NCBI RefSeq assembly: GCF_022508225.1
Contig: NZ_JAETXJ010000002.1
Coordinates: 310,001 to 374,000 of the forward strand
DNA: 64,000 nucleotides
Reading direction: 5' to 3'
Source: Desulfovibrio sp. UIB00
GTDB taxonomy: Bacteria; Desulfobacterota; Desulfovibrionia; Desulfovibrionales; Desulfovibrionaceae
The translations under genes and the position numbers were made by a program. Positions 10,068 through 17,805 of this stretch are shown here, one piece after another. The stretch's first letter is position 1; the number at the start of each line of letters is the position of its first letter. The notes under the pieces were generated by a model, which was not told the DNA's origin, did not search any database, and worked only from the letters and a program-made list of their open reading frames with translations.

Positions 10068-10850
10068 TCAGTGCATGCTCGGAGCCAGAAAATACTGCCA
10101 CACGAGGGTCAGCAGCAGGAGGCTGAGCGAAATGGTCAAAAAGCGGCGTACAGCCGCAGGCCCCACGCGAATGGCCAAGCGGCTTCCCATCCAGTTGCCG
10201 AGGCAGCAGGCTGCGGCCATTGGCAGGGCCAGGCTCCACACCACCACGCCGTTGACGATGAAAACAACGGCTCCGGCAAAGTTTGAGGCAAGGTTGAGCA
10301 CCTTGGAGGTGGCGGAGGCTTCCATCAGACCCATGCGCAGAATCCAGTGAAAAGCGAGGATAAGAAAGCTCCCGGTGCCGGGGCCGAAAAATCCGTCATA
10401 GCCGCCAATAAGAAGGCATACAAAGGCTACGGGAATCCAGAAGCGGGGGCCGGAGTGCGGCAGGGGCTTCTGTTTGTGTTCTTTCTTGGGCAGCAGGGTT
10501 GCGCACATGCCTATGGGCAACAAGGCCACCAGCACCTTGCCAAGAACTGCGGCGTCCAGCAGCAGGGCAAGTCGTGACCCGGCCCACGAACCAACCAGTG
10601 AGAAAATAATGCCCGCCAGGGCTACACGCCACAATACCAAGTTGCTGCGGGCAAAGTTGCCAAGCGCAACCGTGGTGCCAAGACAGGCGCTGACCTTGTT
10701 GACGCCCAGGGACTGATGCGGCGGTACGCCGGAAAGCAGCAAGGCGGGCATGGTGATAAGCCCGCCGCCGCCAGCGATGGAGTCAATAAATCCACCGCCG
10801 AATGCTGCGGCTATGCCAACGGCGTATGTAACCAGACTGAAATCCAACAC
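10068..10850 (-). CDS. TSUP family permease (TauE/SafE-like)
   Basis: 260-residue integral membrane protein with about eight hydrophobic helices in two halves. The N-terminal half carries the family signature GGGFIDSIAGGGGLITMPAL and the second half repeats it weakly as GGYDGFFGPGTGSFLILAF. TSUP proteins move sulfite, sulfoacetate or related organosulfur anions; E. coli YfcA is the closest style. Substrate cannot be read from sequence, though sulfur anions suit a sulfate reducer. The GTG at 10850 is preferred because AAGGAG sits 11 bases upstream; a GTG at 10862 overlaps that site. It lies directly after the DUF486 gene, so the two are co-transcribed. Confidence 0.88.
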   Translation of the reverse strand: MLDFSLVTYAVGIAAAFGGGFIDSIAGGGGLITMPALLLSGVPPHQSLGVNKVSACLGTTVALGNFARSNLVLWRVALAGIIFSLVGSWAGSRLALLLDAAVLGKVLVALLPIGMCATLLPKKEHKQKPLPHSGPRFWIPVAFVCLLIGGYDGFFGPGTGSFLILAFHWILRMGLMEASATSKVLNLASNFAGAVVFIVNGVVVWSLALPMAAACCLGNWMGSRLAIRVGPAAVRRFLTISLSLLLLTLVWQYFLAPSMH

Positions 10851-10855
10851 GTTGC

Positions 10856-11203
10856 CTACCACTCCTTAAAGATAATCCACGCTGCCAGTACAATGAGCGC
10901 AAAACCCACAAGGTGGTTCCAGCGCAAGGGCTCGTGCAGCCAGAAAGCGGAAAAGCCCATGAAAACAGTCAGGGAGATGACTTCCTGAATGGTTTTCAGT
11001 TCAGCCGCCGAAAAATAGCCGTAGCCTATCCTGTTGGCGGGCACTTGCAAAACATATTCAAAAAAGGCGATGGCCCAGCTTGTAATGATAACCAGCGGCA
11101 GGGCGGTGCTTCTGTAGCGCAGGTGCCCATACCAGGCAAACGTCATGAACAGATTGGAACAAAACAGCAGGCCCACGGTGCTGACGGGAATTGGTATCTG
11201 CAT
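10856..11203 (-). CDS. DUF486 (DMT superfamily) small membrane protein
   Basis: 115 residues, the usual length of the DUF486 family, with four predicted helices and the characteristic SNLFMTFAWYGHL and ISLTVFMGFSAFWL segments. The family belongs to the drug/metabolite transporter superfamily as small EmrE-like units; the substrate is unknown. The ATG at 11203 gives the family length. The frame stays open to a TTG at 11302, but the added residues (Arg/Phe-rich) are not family-like. No good ribosome-binding site precedes any candidate, so the start is tentative. The stop overlaps the ribosome-binding site of the TSUP gene, indicating translational coupling. Confidence 0.82.
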   Translation of the reverse strand: MQIPIPVSTVGLLFCSNLFMTFAWYGHLRYRSTALPLVIITSWAIAFFEYVLQVPANRIGYGYFSAAELKTIQEVISLTVFMGFSAFWLHEPLRWNHLVGFALIVLAAWIIFKEW

Positions 11204-11419
11204 GGGAAATCCATTGGACGGTCGCAAGAACAAAAGCCTGGCAGGCCGGAAGAAGTTGAACAGGGCGTCAAATCTCATATCTGCTGCAACATGGCGCGTC
11301 AACAGCCTGCAAAGGGCCTCCGGGGCATTGCCGCGCGCCTTGTTTGCCGGGGCAACGCTGAAAGGCTATGGTGCTTGAGCGGCAGATTTTGCGCCGCGCA
11401 AGTAATGGAGGAACACTGT

Positions 11420-12259
11420 ATGACGGCACGCTCTCCGCGCGCTAAGGATGTCGAAAACGCAAGCTTCTTGAATACGGGTATGTCATCCGCTTCTGGTGGG
11501 CCGCACACCCACGCAACAGTGGAGGCTTCTCCCGACAGGGTGACGTGGGCACTGTTCTGGAAAGCGGCCTTGCTTGTGATAGTTATCTGGGCCGCATCAG
11601 CCCTGTGTCTATACTTGTCAGTGGAAGATTTCAGTAAGTCCGGCACCTTTGGTGATTCCTTTGGGGTGCTTAACACACTGTTTTCAGGGCTTGCGTTTGC
11701 GGGCATCATTGTTTCCATAAAAATGCAGAACGATGAAATGCGCGAGCAGCGCAAGGAGCTGCAAAAGCAGAAAAAGGCTGCACAGCTCTATCACCGGGAG
11801 CGCATGTTTCTGCTGCTTATGGACGAATTTAAAAAATCGCGCGAGCACCGTTTCAGCATAGCGGACGTGCGGATGGTGGTGCGTGAATGTTTGAACGATG
11901 TAACCGCCTTAAACGCCCGTAGCGCCGATGCCGGGGCTGCTCTTGTGCGTGAGGTGGAAGGCGTGCTTGCGGGCGTGCATGCGGAAACGCCCCTGTTGCA
12001 GGTTTTTGGCCGCAGAGTGTTTCGGCATGAACGCTGCGAGGTGTTCATCAAGACTTTTCGACAGGCGGCTGAGAGCGCCAGAAAGATCGATCCCGCCAAC
12101 AAGACGGAATACTACGATATTGTTTGCAACAGCATGTCTGATGCGGAGGAGGCCCTGCTGTTCATGTGCGCTGTGGCGCGGGACGGGGCACAGGTTCTCG
12201 GTGATCCGCAGGTTATGAAGCTGCGGGAAAGCTACGACGAAATACGGGCCAAGCTCTGA
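11420..12259 (+). CDS. membrane-anchored putAbiC-like protein
   Basis: 279 residues. After a cytoplasmic N-terminus there are two hydrophobic helices (about 44-66 and 80-100) separated by a short loop containing FGDSFGVLNTLFSGLAFAG, a signature of the putative phage abortive-infection family (Pfam putAbiC). A charged coiled coil follows (EMREQRKELQKQKKAAQ), then a helical cytoplasmic domain with no recognised catalytic motif. The ATG at 11420 has GGAGG eight bases upstream. Function in phage defence is inferred only from the family name; the biochemical activity is unknown. It stands alone, divergent from DUF486, with no toxin, methylase or integrase beside it. Confidence 0.72.
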   Translation: MTARSPRAKDVENASFLNTGMSSASGGPHTHATVEASPDRVTWALFWKAALLVIVIWAASALCLYLSVEDFSKSGTFGDSFGVLNTLFSGLAFAGIIVSIKMQNDEMREQRKELQKQKKAAQLYHRERMFLLLMDEFKKSREHRFSIADVRMVVRECLNDVTALNARSADAGAALVREVEGVLAGVHAETPLLQVFGRRVFRHERCEVFIKTFRQAAESARKIDPANKTEYYDIVCNSMSDAEEALLFMCAVARDGAQVLGDPQVMKLRESYDEIRAKL

Positions 12260-12319
12260 ACAGCGGCAACGCCCGCTGCACATATAGCCACTCGCGGGCG
12301 GAATGAGCCGCCCAAACAC

Positions 12320-12349
12320 AAAAACCCCTGACGTACATCAGGGGTTTTT
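12320..12349 (+). terminator. Rho-independent terminator
   Basis: AAAAACCCCTGA, loop of 6, TCAGGGGTTTTT. Ends the putAbiC-like gene. Confidence 0.92.
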
Positions 12350-12425
12350 CCGGCGCTCCGTGCCGCCGTGCCCGATCCGGAGAACGGATCAATAGCGGCA
12401 GCGGCGCGTGGCTTCCCTCAGGGAA

Positions 12426-12467
12426 TGATTTTCCGGCCCCCGACACCCGCCAGGGGCCGGAAAATCA
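12426..12467. terminator. 15-bp perfect inverted repeat, probable minus-strand terminator
   Basis: TGATTTTCCGGCCCC (12426-12440) and GGGGCCGGAAAATCA (12453-12467) are perfect complements around 12 bases. It lies 29 bases past the stop of the minus-strand TPR gene. The stem ends in an A/T tract rather than a long U-run, so termination is likely but not certain. Confidence 0.6.
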
Positions 12468-12495
12468 TGTGGGGAGGGGAGTATGTACAGGCTGG

Positions 12496-13059
12496 CTAGG
12501 CAGCCATGGTGTCGAAAAGTTCCTTGGCATTGATGTTGGTGGGGTTGGCGCCCAACACCGCTTCAAGGTGTTGCCGGGCTTCTTCGGCGCGGCCAAGGTA
12601 GATCATGCAGCCAGCCAGAGTGACGCGAACGGCCTCGGCTTCCACGCCGGAGCGCAAGGTGTCTTCCAGGTAGGGCAGCGCGTTTTCAACGCAGCCAAGC
12701 TGATAAGATTCGCGCACCAGGCAGTTGAGGGCCACAATGTTTTCCCTGGATTTCTTCAGGGCTGCTGCAAAGTAGTCAAAGGCCTGCTGGTGGTCGCCCT
12801 TTTCCATGTACACAAGGCCAATGCCGCACAGGGCCTTGTCGGTTTCTTCCACAGAAGCGGCCTTCTGGTACAGAACCAGAGCCTTGTCCAGGTCAGAGCG
12901 CTGCACGGCCACGGTGGCCAGTCCCAGGAAGGGGGCCGCGCTCTGGGAGTTGCTGCCTGCGGCCTTGCGGTAGTATTCCTCGGCCTTGTCAAAGTCACCC
13001 ATGAAAAGGTAGCACTCGCCCAATTCCTTATTGATTTCGTAATCCAGTTGATTGCTCAT
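12496..13059 (-). CDS. TPR-repeat protein under sigma-54 control
   Basis: 187 residues built almost wholly of tetratricopeptide-like helical hairpins (ECYLFMGDFDKAEEYYRKAA, FLGLATVAVQRSDLDKALVL, and later LGRAEEARQHLEAVLG), without signal peptide, membrane helix or enzymatic motif. TPR arrays bind protein partners. The ATG at 13059 has GGGGAGG upstream; the frame opens 17 codons earlier without support. A sigma-54 promoter at 13128-13143 lies about 60 bases upstream, so expression is activator-dependent. Partner unknown; in Desulfovibrio, sigma-54 genes are often for motility, surface structures, nitrogen or stress, which gives only a loose hint. Confidence 0.85.
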   Translation of the reverse strand: MSNQLDYEINKELGECYLFMGDFDKAEEYYRKAAGSNSQSAAPFLGLATVAVQRSDLDKALVLYQKAASVEETDKALCGIGLVYMEKGDHQQAFDYFAAALKKSRENIVALNCLVRESYQLGCVENALPYLEDTLRSGVEAEAVRVTLAGCMIYLGRAEEARQHLEAVLGANPTNINAKELFDTMAA

Positions 13060-13127
13060 GGTATCCTCCCCAACTGAGGCTGGTTTGTGGTCGGGCGCTT
13101 TATGCGCCACTGACTTGCTTTTTTATA

Positions 13128-13143
13128 TGCACTGAACGTGCCA
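13128..13143 (-). promoter_or_regulatory. sigma-54 (-24/-12) promoter for the TPR gene
   Basis: Read on the minus strand the site is TGGCACGTTCAGTGCA, matching TGGCACGNNNNTTGCA except one base, with the invariant GG and GC exactly ten bases apart. The predicted start of transcription is near 13117, leaving a leader of about 58 bases before the ATG at 13059. Confidence 0.75.
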
Positions 13144-13324
13144 ATGGTAAAAGAGTGCAATAAATACAGTGTGGTGATTTGCCTTTTGAGCAAAATATGC
13201 GCCAGGGTGGCGGCTTTGCAGCCCTTAAAGCGCCAAAGCCTTGGCGCTCGGGGGCGCTGCGCAGGCAGGATTTTCCTGGTTGGGCAATTCTTGCCGCTGT
13301 GTCTTGCGGGCAGCCAAGGGGAAA

Positions 13325-13358
13325 CAAAAGAAGGCCGAACCATAAACGGTTCGGCCTT
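13325..13358 (-). terminator. Rho-independent terminator of hisC-cmk
   Basis: On the minus strand AAGGCCGAACC, loop of 6, GGTTCGGCCTT followed by CTTTTG. It lies about 40 bases after the cmk stop. Confidence 0.9.
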
Positions 13359-13394
13359 TAAGGGTGCGAATTGGTGTGCGGATTACTGTGGGCG

Positions 13395-14090
13395 TCAGGC
13401 GGAGCGAAGGCTCTGAGTACCGCCATGTACGTTGATGTGGTGCAGGATGACGCCAAGCACCCCCTCAATGTCAAGATGGGACGTGTCCACAATCAGCGAA
13501 TCCTGGGCGGGGCGCAGAGGTGCCACGGTGCGGTTGCGGTCTAGGGCGTCACGCTGGCGGATCTGTTCGGTCAGGGTGGCGAGATCCGCCTTTTGCCCGC
13601 TGGATTCAAGGTCGTGCAGACGGCGCATGGCGCGTACCTCGGGCGCTGCATCCAGAAAGAACTTGAAGCGCGCATCGGGAAAAACCACTGTTCCCATGTC
13701 GCGCCCTTCGGCCACCAGCGGGTACTGCTCGCCAATGGCGCGCTGGGTGGCGCGCAGAATTTCGCGCACCACGGGCACGGTTGCTATGCGGGCCGCCAGC
13801 ATGCCCACGGCCTCGGTGCGTACCTCGCCCCGAACGGCAACGCCGTTGCAAAACAGGGTGGACTGCTGCCCAAGACCCGAAAGGGTGAACGTCCACTCCG
13901 CGCAGCGGGTGCGCAGTTCTTCTTCCGGCAATGTTTCCGCCCCGGCACCCAGCTTGAGCGCCATGCAGCGGAACATGGCCCCGGTATCAAGGTAGGAAAG
14001 GCCAAGCCCTTCGGCCACACGCCGGGCCAGCGTGGTTTTGCCCACGCCTGCCGGGCCGTCAAGCGTCACCACAGGAAGCCGCGCACTCAT
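13395..14090 (-). CDS. cmk: cytidylate kinase
   Basis: 231-residue NMP kinase phosphorylating CMP and dCMP to the diphosphates in pyrimidine salvage and DNA precursor supply. The P-loop is at 12-20 (GPAGVGKTT), followed by the family marker LSYLDTGAMFR and, later, the GRDMGTVVFPDARFKFFLDA segment with the NMP-binding and lid arginines. Length agrees with bacterial Cmk. Its ATG overlaps the 3' end of hisC by four bases (the ATGA type), so it is translated together with hisC in a two-gene operon that has a terminator at 13325-13358. Confidence 0.96.
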   Translation of the reverse strand: MSARLPVVTLDGPAGVGKTTLARRVAEGLGLSYLDTGAMFRCMALKLGAGAETLPEEELRTRCAEWTFTLSGLGQQSTLFCNGVAVRGEVRTEAVGMLAARIATVPVVREILRATQRAIGEQYPLVAEGRDMGTVVFPDARFKFFLDAAPEVRAMRRLHDLESSGQKADLATLTEQIRQRDALDRNRTVAPLRPAQDSLIVDTSHLDIEGVLGVILHHINVHGGTQSLRSA

Positions 14091-15220
14091 GCCTTTTCCC
14101 CTTTATGGGCAATAATATCTGCCATGGCGGAAAGGAAGGCGAGGTTTTCCTGCTGGTTGCCAATGCTGACACGCAACAGATCCGGCAAACCGTAGCTCTT
14201 GAGCGGGCGGATGATGATGCCGCGCGCGAGCAGGGTCTCAAAGCATTCGGCAGCATTGGGCGCGCCCTCGGGCATGCCGAACATCAAAAAGTTCGCTTCG
14301 CTCGGCCACACCTTGCAACCCAGAGCGGTCAGGCCCGTAAACAGCTCCTTGCGGCCTCTGCGCACGGCATCCTGGGTGGCGTTGTAAAAGGTGTCATCAG
14401 CCAGAGCCGCCAGAGCCGCTTCTTCTGCCAGAATGTTGACAGAGAAGGGCAGGCGCGCGCGCCAGACAAAGTCCGCCAGATGGTCAGGCAAAATGCCGTA
14501 GCCCACGCGCATACCCGCAAGCCCGAAGCTTTTGGAAAACGTGCGCATAAAGGCCGTGTTGCTTGGCATGATGCCGCTCGCCAGCATGGATGCGGCTTTT
14601 TCATCTTCGGCAAAGTCCACGTAGGCTTCGTCCACCACCAGCAGACAGTCGGGGGCCTTCTGCGCCAGATCGCGCGCAAGGGCCTCCACGGCAGCGCGCG
14701 GGGGGCAAAAGCCCGAGGGATTGTCGGGCGTGGTCACAAAAACAATGCGCGTGTTGGCGTCCACCAGTTCAAGCAGGGCGGCAAAGTTGAAGGAAAAATC
14801 TTCCTCAAGGGGTTGCCGTCGGATCTCTACGCCGCAAATACGCCCCTGAATGGGGTAAATGCTGAAACAGGGGTTGAAACACACAATGTTGTGTGCGCCG
14901 GGGATCGCCAGAATGCGGATAAGCAGGTCAATGATTTCGTCCGAACCGTTGCCAACAACCACGCGGTGTTCGTCAACGCCGTGGCGCTGGCCCAGCGCCT
15001 TTGCCAGTCGCGGATTGCCGCCCTGCGGATACCGAAAGGCCCCGGCCGCGTGGCGTTCCACAGCCTCTCGGGCCAGAGGGGGCATGCCCAGCGGGTTTTC
15101 GTTGCTGGCCATCTTGATAACCTGGGGCAGGTTGTACTTATCCTGGATTTCGGCAATGGAAAGGCCGGGAACATAGGCCTTGAGGGCCATAATTTCCTGG
15201 CGCACACTGATCTCGGACAT
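14087..15220 (-). CDS. hisC: histidinol-phosphate aminotransferase
   Basis: 377-residue PLP-dependent class I/II aminotransferase of histidine synthesis, converting imidazole-acetol phosphate and glutamate to histidinol phosphate and 2-oxoglutarate. Visible motifs are SNENPLG near 38, VVVGNGSDEIIDLL, the FVTTPDNPSG segment and the PLP Lys near 230 in TFSKSFGLAGMRVGYG. The ATG at 15220 has GGAG six bases upstream. No other his genes are here, so the pathway is dispersed. Some HisC-like enzymes act on aromatic or cobalamin precursors, but the motif set fits HisC. It overlaps cmk by four bases. Confidence 0.94.
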   Translation of the reverse strand: MSEISVRQEIMALKAYVPGLSIAEIQDKYNLPQVIKMASNENPLGMPPLAREAVERHAAGAFRYPQGGNPRLAKALGQRHGVDEHRVVVGNGSDEIIDLLIRILAIPGAHNIVCFNPCFSIYPIQGRICGVEIRRQPLEEDFSFNFAALLELVDANTRIVFVTTPDNPSGFCPPRAAVEALARDLAQKAPDCLLVVDEAYVDFAEDEKAASMLASGIMPSNTAFMRTFSKSFGLAGMRVGYGILPDHLADFVWRARLPFSVNILAEEAALAALADDTFYNATQDAVRRGRKELFTGLTALGCKVWPSEANFLMFGMPEGAPNAAECFETLLARGIIIRPLKSYGLPDLLRVSIGNQQENLAFLSAMADIIAHKGEKA

Positions 15221-15305
15221 GGTTACTCCACCGGTATCGCCCGCAGGGGCGAAGATTCATGGCTGCGCATGGGGCGCAAGGCGTTTTGCGGCGTTTGTCA
15301 GTATG

Positions 15306-15350
15306 TTTCAGCCAGCAAACCATCGCAATGCGACAGCTTGCTGGCTGAAA
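15306..15350. repeat. 13-bp perfect inverted repeat between usp and hisC
   Basis: TTTCAGCCAGCAA (15306-15318) and TTGCTGGCTGAAA (15338-15350) are perfect complements around 19 bases. It lies about 80 bases after the universal-stress gene's stop on the minus strand and about 85 before hisC. The T-run precedes rather than follows the stem in the direction of transcription, so it is either an atypical terminator or an operator. Confidence 0.55.
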
Positions 15351-15428
15351 AAAATGGAAAGCGTGTCTTTCTTTATGGCTCTCGTGCTGGCGCTACTGCG
15401 TGCATGCAGGAAGGGCCAGATATGCCTG

Positions 15429-15881
15429 TTATTCGCCTGCTTCCGTGGGGCGCACGGTCAGCACGGGCATGTCGGCGTTCTTGACTACCTTTTCCGCCAC
15501 AGAGCCGAAAAGAATGCGGTCAATGCCCTTGCGGCCATGGGTGCCCATAACGATAAGGTCGGCCTTTTCTTCACGGGCGCGGTTGAGGATTTCTTCGGCG
15601 GCATAGCCGATGAGCACCTGCCCCTTGGCTTCAACACCCACGAAATTTTCGGCCACAAACGATTCCATGGACTTTTCAGCGCCGGTCACGATTTCGCCGA
15701 CAAAATTTTCAATGGTGTTGGGCGGTACATGAAAGCCCACATACTGGCTCAGCGAGGGGGCGGTGTATACAACGAGCACGCTCGCATTGAGCCCCTTGGC
15801 AAGAAGCACCGCGTATTCGGCAACTTCCTTGCTGTGTTCGGAAAGGTCTACCGCGCAAAGAATCTTCTTGATATTCTTCAT
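15429..15881 (-). CDS. universal stress protein (UspA family)
   Basis: 150-residue cytoplasmic Usp with the Rossmann-like fold. It begins MKNIKKILCAVDLSEHS and ends with the ATP-binding signature GTHGRKGIDRILFGS then VAEKV, the G-2X-G-9X-G(S/T) pattern of nucleotide-binding Usps. The ATG at 15881 has CAGGAG upstream; the frame extends 36 codons further without a site. It forms a single-gene unit. Role: probable stress-responsive ATP-binding regulator; the specific stress is not visible. Confidence 0.93.
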   Translation of the reverse strand: MKNIKKILCAVDLSEHSKEVAEYAVLLAKGLNASVLVVYTAPSLSQYVGFHVPPNTIENFVGEIVTGAEKSMESFVAENFVGVEAKGQVLIGYAAEEILNRAREEKADLIVMGTHGRKGIDRILFGSVAEKVVKNADMPVLTVRPTEAGE

Positions 15882-16124
15882 GGCAAACTCCTGTTCCCCC
15901 AGGTAGGCAGATTGATTAACGGGCTGGCTGAATATGGCCGACCAAGAGGGGGTTGGTTTGGGATCGCAGCCTTTATCCTTTGCCTTCATCTGTAATAAAT
16001 GGTAGTTTTTTTCGGCACAATAGACAAGACATTTCGCCTAACGCCGCCAAGGGGCAGGGAAATTTTTTCCCCGTAGCTTCTGTCAGCCTGTGAAAAATCA
16101 GCCTGTTATGGAAGTGAACCTTTG

Positions 16125-16140
16125 TGGCAGGATTTTTGCA
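16125..16140 (+). promoter_or_regulatory. sigma-54 (-24/-12) promoter
   Basis: TGGCAGGATTTTTGCA has GG and GC ten bases apart and differs from the consensus at one base of the -24 box. Predicted transcription start near 16151, 29 bases before the ATG at 16180, with the GGAGG ribosome-binding site in between. The spacing fits a genuine promoter of the unknown gene downstream. Confidence 0.75.
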
Positions 16141-16179
16141 TTTTTTCTGCAACGGCAGTACGCCAACCCTGGAGGCGAC

Positions 16180-16692
16180 ATGAAAGTTACCAACGATCAA
16201 CTTGAGGCGCTGTTACGCCAGCAGAGCCAGACCCCGGGCACAACCCGAGCGCAGACAACGCAGGGTGGCTTTGAGGCGGCATTGAGCGAACAGATGGGCC
16301 TTGAAAATGCCGTTGCATCTTCTGCGTTTCCCACAGCGGCTGCGGGGCAGGCTTCGCAGGCATCCATGATCAGTCAGATGCTGCTTGGCTCCACCCAGTC
16401 AGAATCGGTAGATGTGGACGAAGACGTTATCCAGAGCGCCTTTTCGCAGGCTTCCGGCACGCTGGACATGTGGGATTCGTACGTTAACGCCCTGGGCTCT
16501 TCGGGCCAGAATGGTTCCTTGCGCGAAGCCTATTCCCTGTTGCAGGGGATAGACGGGCAGGTTTCCGCCCTCAAGAACAGCACGGCCTCTGTACGCGGCC
16601 AAAATGCTGGGCTTGATTCTCTGGTTAACGAGCTTGACGTGATGACAACGACAGAAAAAATCAAGTTCAACAGGGGCGACTATACCGCATAG
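16180..16692 (+). CDS. hypothetical Gln/Ser-rich protein with sigma-54 promoter
   Basis: 170 residues, no membrane helix or signal peptide, rich in Gln, Ser, Ala and Thr, with a disordered-looking first half and a helical second half ending in TTTEKIKFNRGDYTA. I do not recognise the family. The ATG at 16180 follows GGAGG by four bases. The sigma-54 promoter and lack of a signal peptide would fit a flagellar or other type III-exported component or an accessory factor, because sigma-54 drives such genes in many proteobacteria; this is inference only. Flanked by a strong terminator. Confidence 0.8.
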   Translation: MKVTNDQLEALLRQQSQTPGTTRAQTTQGGFEAALSEQMGLENAVASSAFPTAAAGQASQASMISQMLLGSTQSESVDVDEDVIQSAFSQASGTLDMWDSYVNALGSSGQNGSLREAYSLLQGIDGQVSALKNSTASVRGQNAGLDSLVNELDVMTTTEKIKFNRGDYTA

Positions 16693-16704
16693 TTGTCCGG
16701 ACAG

Positions 16705-16742
16705 AAAAACCGCCGTGAAATCAGGGTTTCACGGCGGTTTTT
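16705..16742 (+). terminator. Rho-independent terminator
   Basis: AAAAACCGCCGTGAAA, loop of 6, TTTCACGGCGGTTTTT. Begins 12 bases after the preceding stop codon. Confidence 0.93.
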
Positions 16743-16828
16743 GCTTGTGATCAGCCGTCTGCTCCCAGGAGCGGGCGGTTTTTTTGCGCATGGCGGTCAG
16801 TGTGGCATATGCTGCTGTGTAAATGCTC

Positions 16829-16860
16829 AAGCCTCCGGAATCATGCGGTTCCGGAGGCTT
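16829..16860 (-). terminator. hairpin ending the ZraP-like operon
   Basis: AAGCCTCCGGAA (16829-16840) and TTCCGGAGGCTT (16849-16860) form a 12-bp perfect stem with an 8-base loop, 55 bases past the ZraP-like stop on the minus strand. The U-run is short. Confidence 0.65.
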
Positions 16861-16914
16861 GCTTTATGGAGGCGCGTTGCCCTTAAACGGGCTGCGCGTT
16901 GTGCTGCTGCGAGG

Positions 16915-17517
16915 TTACTTGTTGCCGGTAGCGCCGGACTGCACGGCGTTGTCTGTGGCGCCAGTCGCGCCCATGCCAGCCATGCCGGGGCAGTTGCCGG
17001 GGTTCATCATGCCGTTACCCATCATGCCATGCCCCATGCCGTGCCCGCCCATGCGGTGTCCCATGCCCCGGCCCATGCCGTGGCCAGCCATGAAGGGAAT
17101 GCCCTTGTCAGACATCTGCTTGAGCATTTCGGCCTTGGCGCTGTAAAGCTTAGCGTCGATTTCGCGCAGATCCTTCTGGGCGGCCTTGACGCGGGCGTCG
17201 TCGGGCTTGGCGCCAGCGGCGGCAAGGTTGTTCAGTTCAGCCATCTTGGAAAAATGCTGTTGCATGGTGGGCTGTGTTTTTTCAACAAAGCTCTGGTGAA
17301 TCTGCTGCATGGTTTCCATCTGCTCGCTGGACAATCCCATGCCAGGGCCCATGCCGTAACCCATGCCGGGGCCCATACCCATGCCCATGCCTGTACCGGG
17401 GCCCATGCCTGCGGGGCCGTGTCCGTCGCCGTTCCGGGCGGAGGCAATGCCCGAAAGGCCGAGGAAGATGGCAAGGGTAAGGGCCGCGCCGCTGGTAACG
17501 ATCTTGGAGGTCTTCAT
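16915..17517 (-). CDS. ZraP-like periplasmic metal-binding protein
   Basis: 200 residues with a Sec signal peptide (about 1-27, cut near SASA-RNG). The mature protein opens with a Gly/Met-rich stretch (about 36-62), continues with the LTXXQ-like helical hairpin core of the ZraP/CpxP superfamily (LSSEQMETMQQIHQSFVE, then the Lys/Gln-rich second helix) and ends in a His/Met/Gly-rich tail (about 148-176). E. coli ZraP is a zinc-binding periplasmic chaperone that dampens ZraSR; length and layout agree, though the tail is longer and Met-heavy, suggesting soft metals such as copper as well. It is the last gene of the operon controlled from 18122-18136 and faces the ZraSR-like pair. Confidence 0.88.
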   Translation of the reverse strand: MKTSKIVTSGAALTLAIFLGLSGIASARNGDGHGPAGMGPGTGMGMGMGPGMGYGMGPGMGLSSEQMETMQQIHQSFVEKTQPTMQQHFSKMAELNNLAAAGAKPDDARVKAAQKDLREIDAKLYSAKAEMLKQMSDKGIPFMAGHGMGRGMGHRMGGHGMGHGMMGNGMMNPGNCPGMAGMGATGATDNAVQSGATGNK

Positions 17518-17590
17518 TGTAATATTTCCTTTTGGTTTGATGGTATTTGCGCGTTGGTTGGGAGGTTATTTGCGCAGGCTGACGGAAAGC

Positions 17591-17764
17591 TTATCGCCCG
17601 TAGCCATGCCCGTGGCCGTGGGGGCCGTGCGAGCCGGATTGACCGTTGCCGCACCAGGGGGAGCTGATCTGGGTATCCGCCGTATTGGCGGCAGAGGCGT
17701 TTACGGCAAAGGCCAGCACCAGGGCCAGGGAGGCGAAAATCAGGGTAAGCTTGAGAGATTTCAT
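17591..17764 (-). CDS. small secreted His/Gly-rich peptide
   Basis: 57 residues: a clear signal peptide (MKSLKLTLIFASLALVLAFA, cleavage after about 25) and a mature part of about 32 residues ending in GSHGPHGHGHGYGR, with one Cys in SSPWCGNG. AAGGAG lies seven bases before the ATG at 17764. I know no named family. It sits between the SHOCT gene and the ZraP-like gene with short gaps, so it belongs to the same metal-stress operon. The His-rich tail suggests binding of zinc, nickel or copper in the periplasm. Too short for most gene finders. Confidence 0.8.
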   Translation of the reverse strand: MKSLKLTLIFASLALVLAFAVNASAANTADTQISSPWCGNGQSGSHGPHGHGHGYGR

Positions 17765-17805
17765 GAATATTCTCCTTTATATCGGCCTGCTGAATGCAGA
17801 GCCGT

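Noticed and set aside
10913-11419. Plus-strand extension upstream of the putAbiC-like protein
   Set aside because: It runs antisense through the DUF486 gene; the ATG at 11420 has GGAGG at the right distance.
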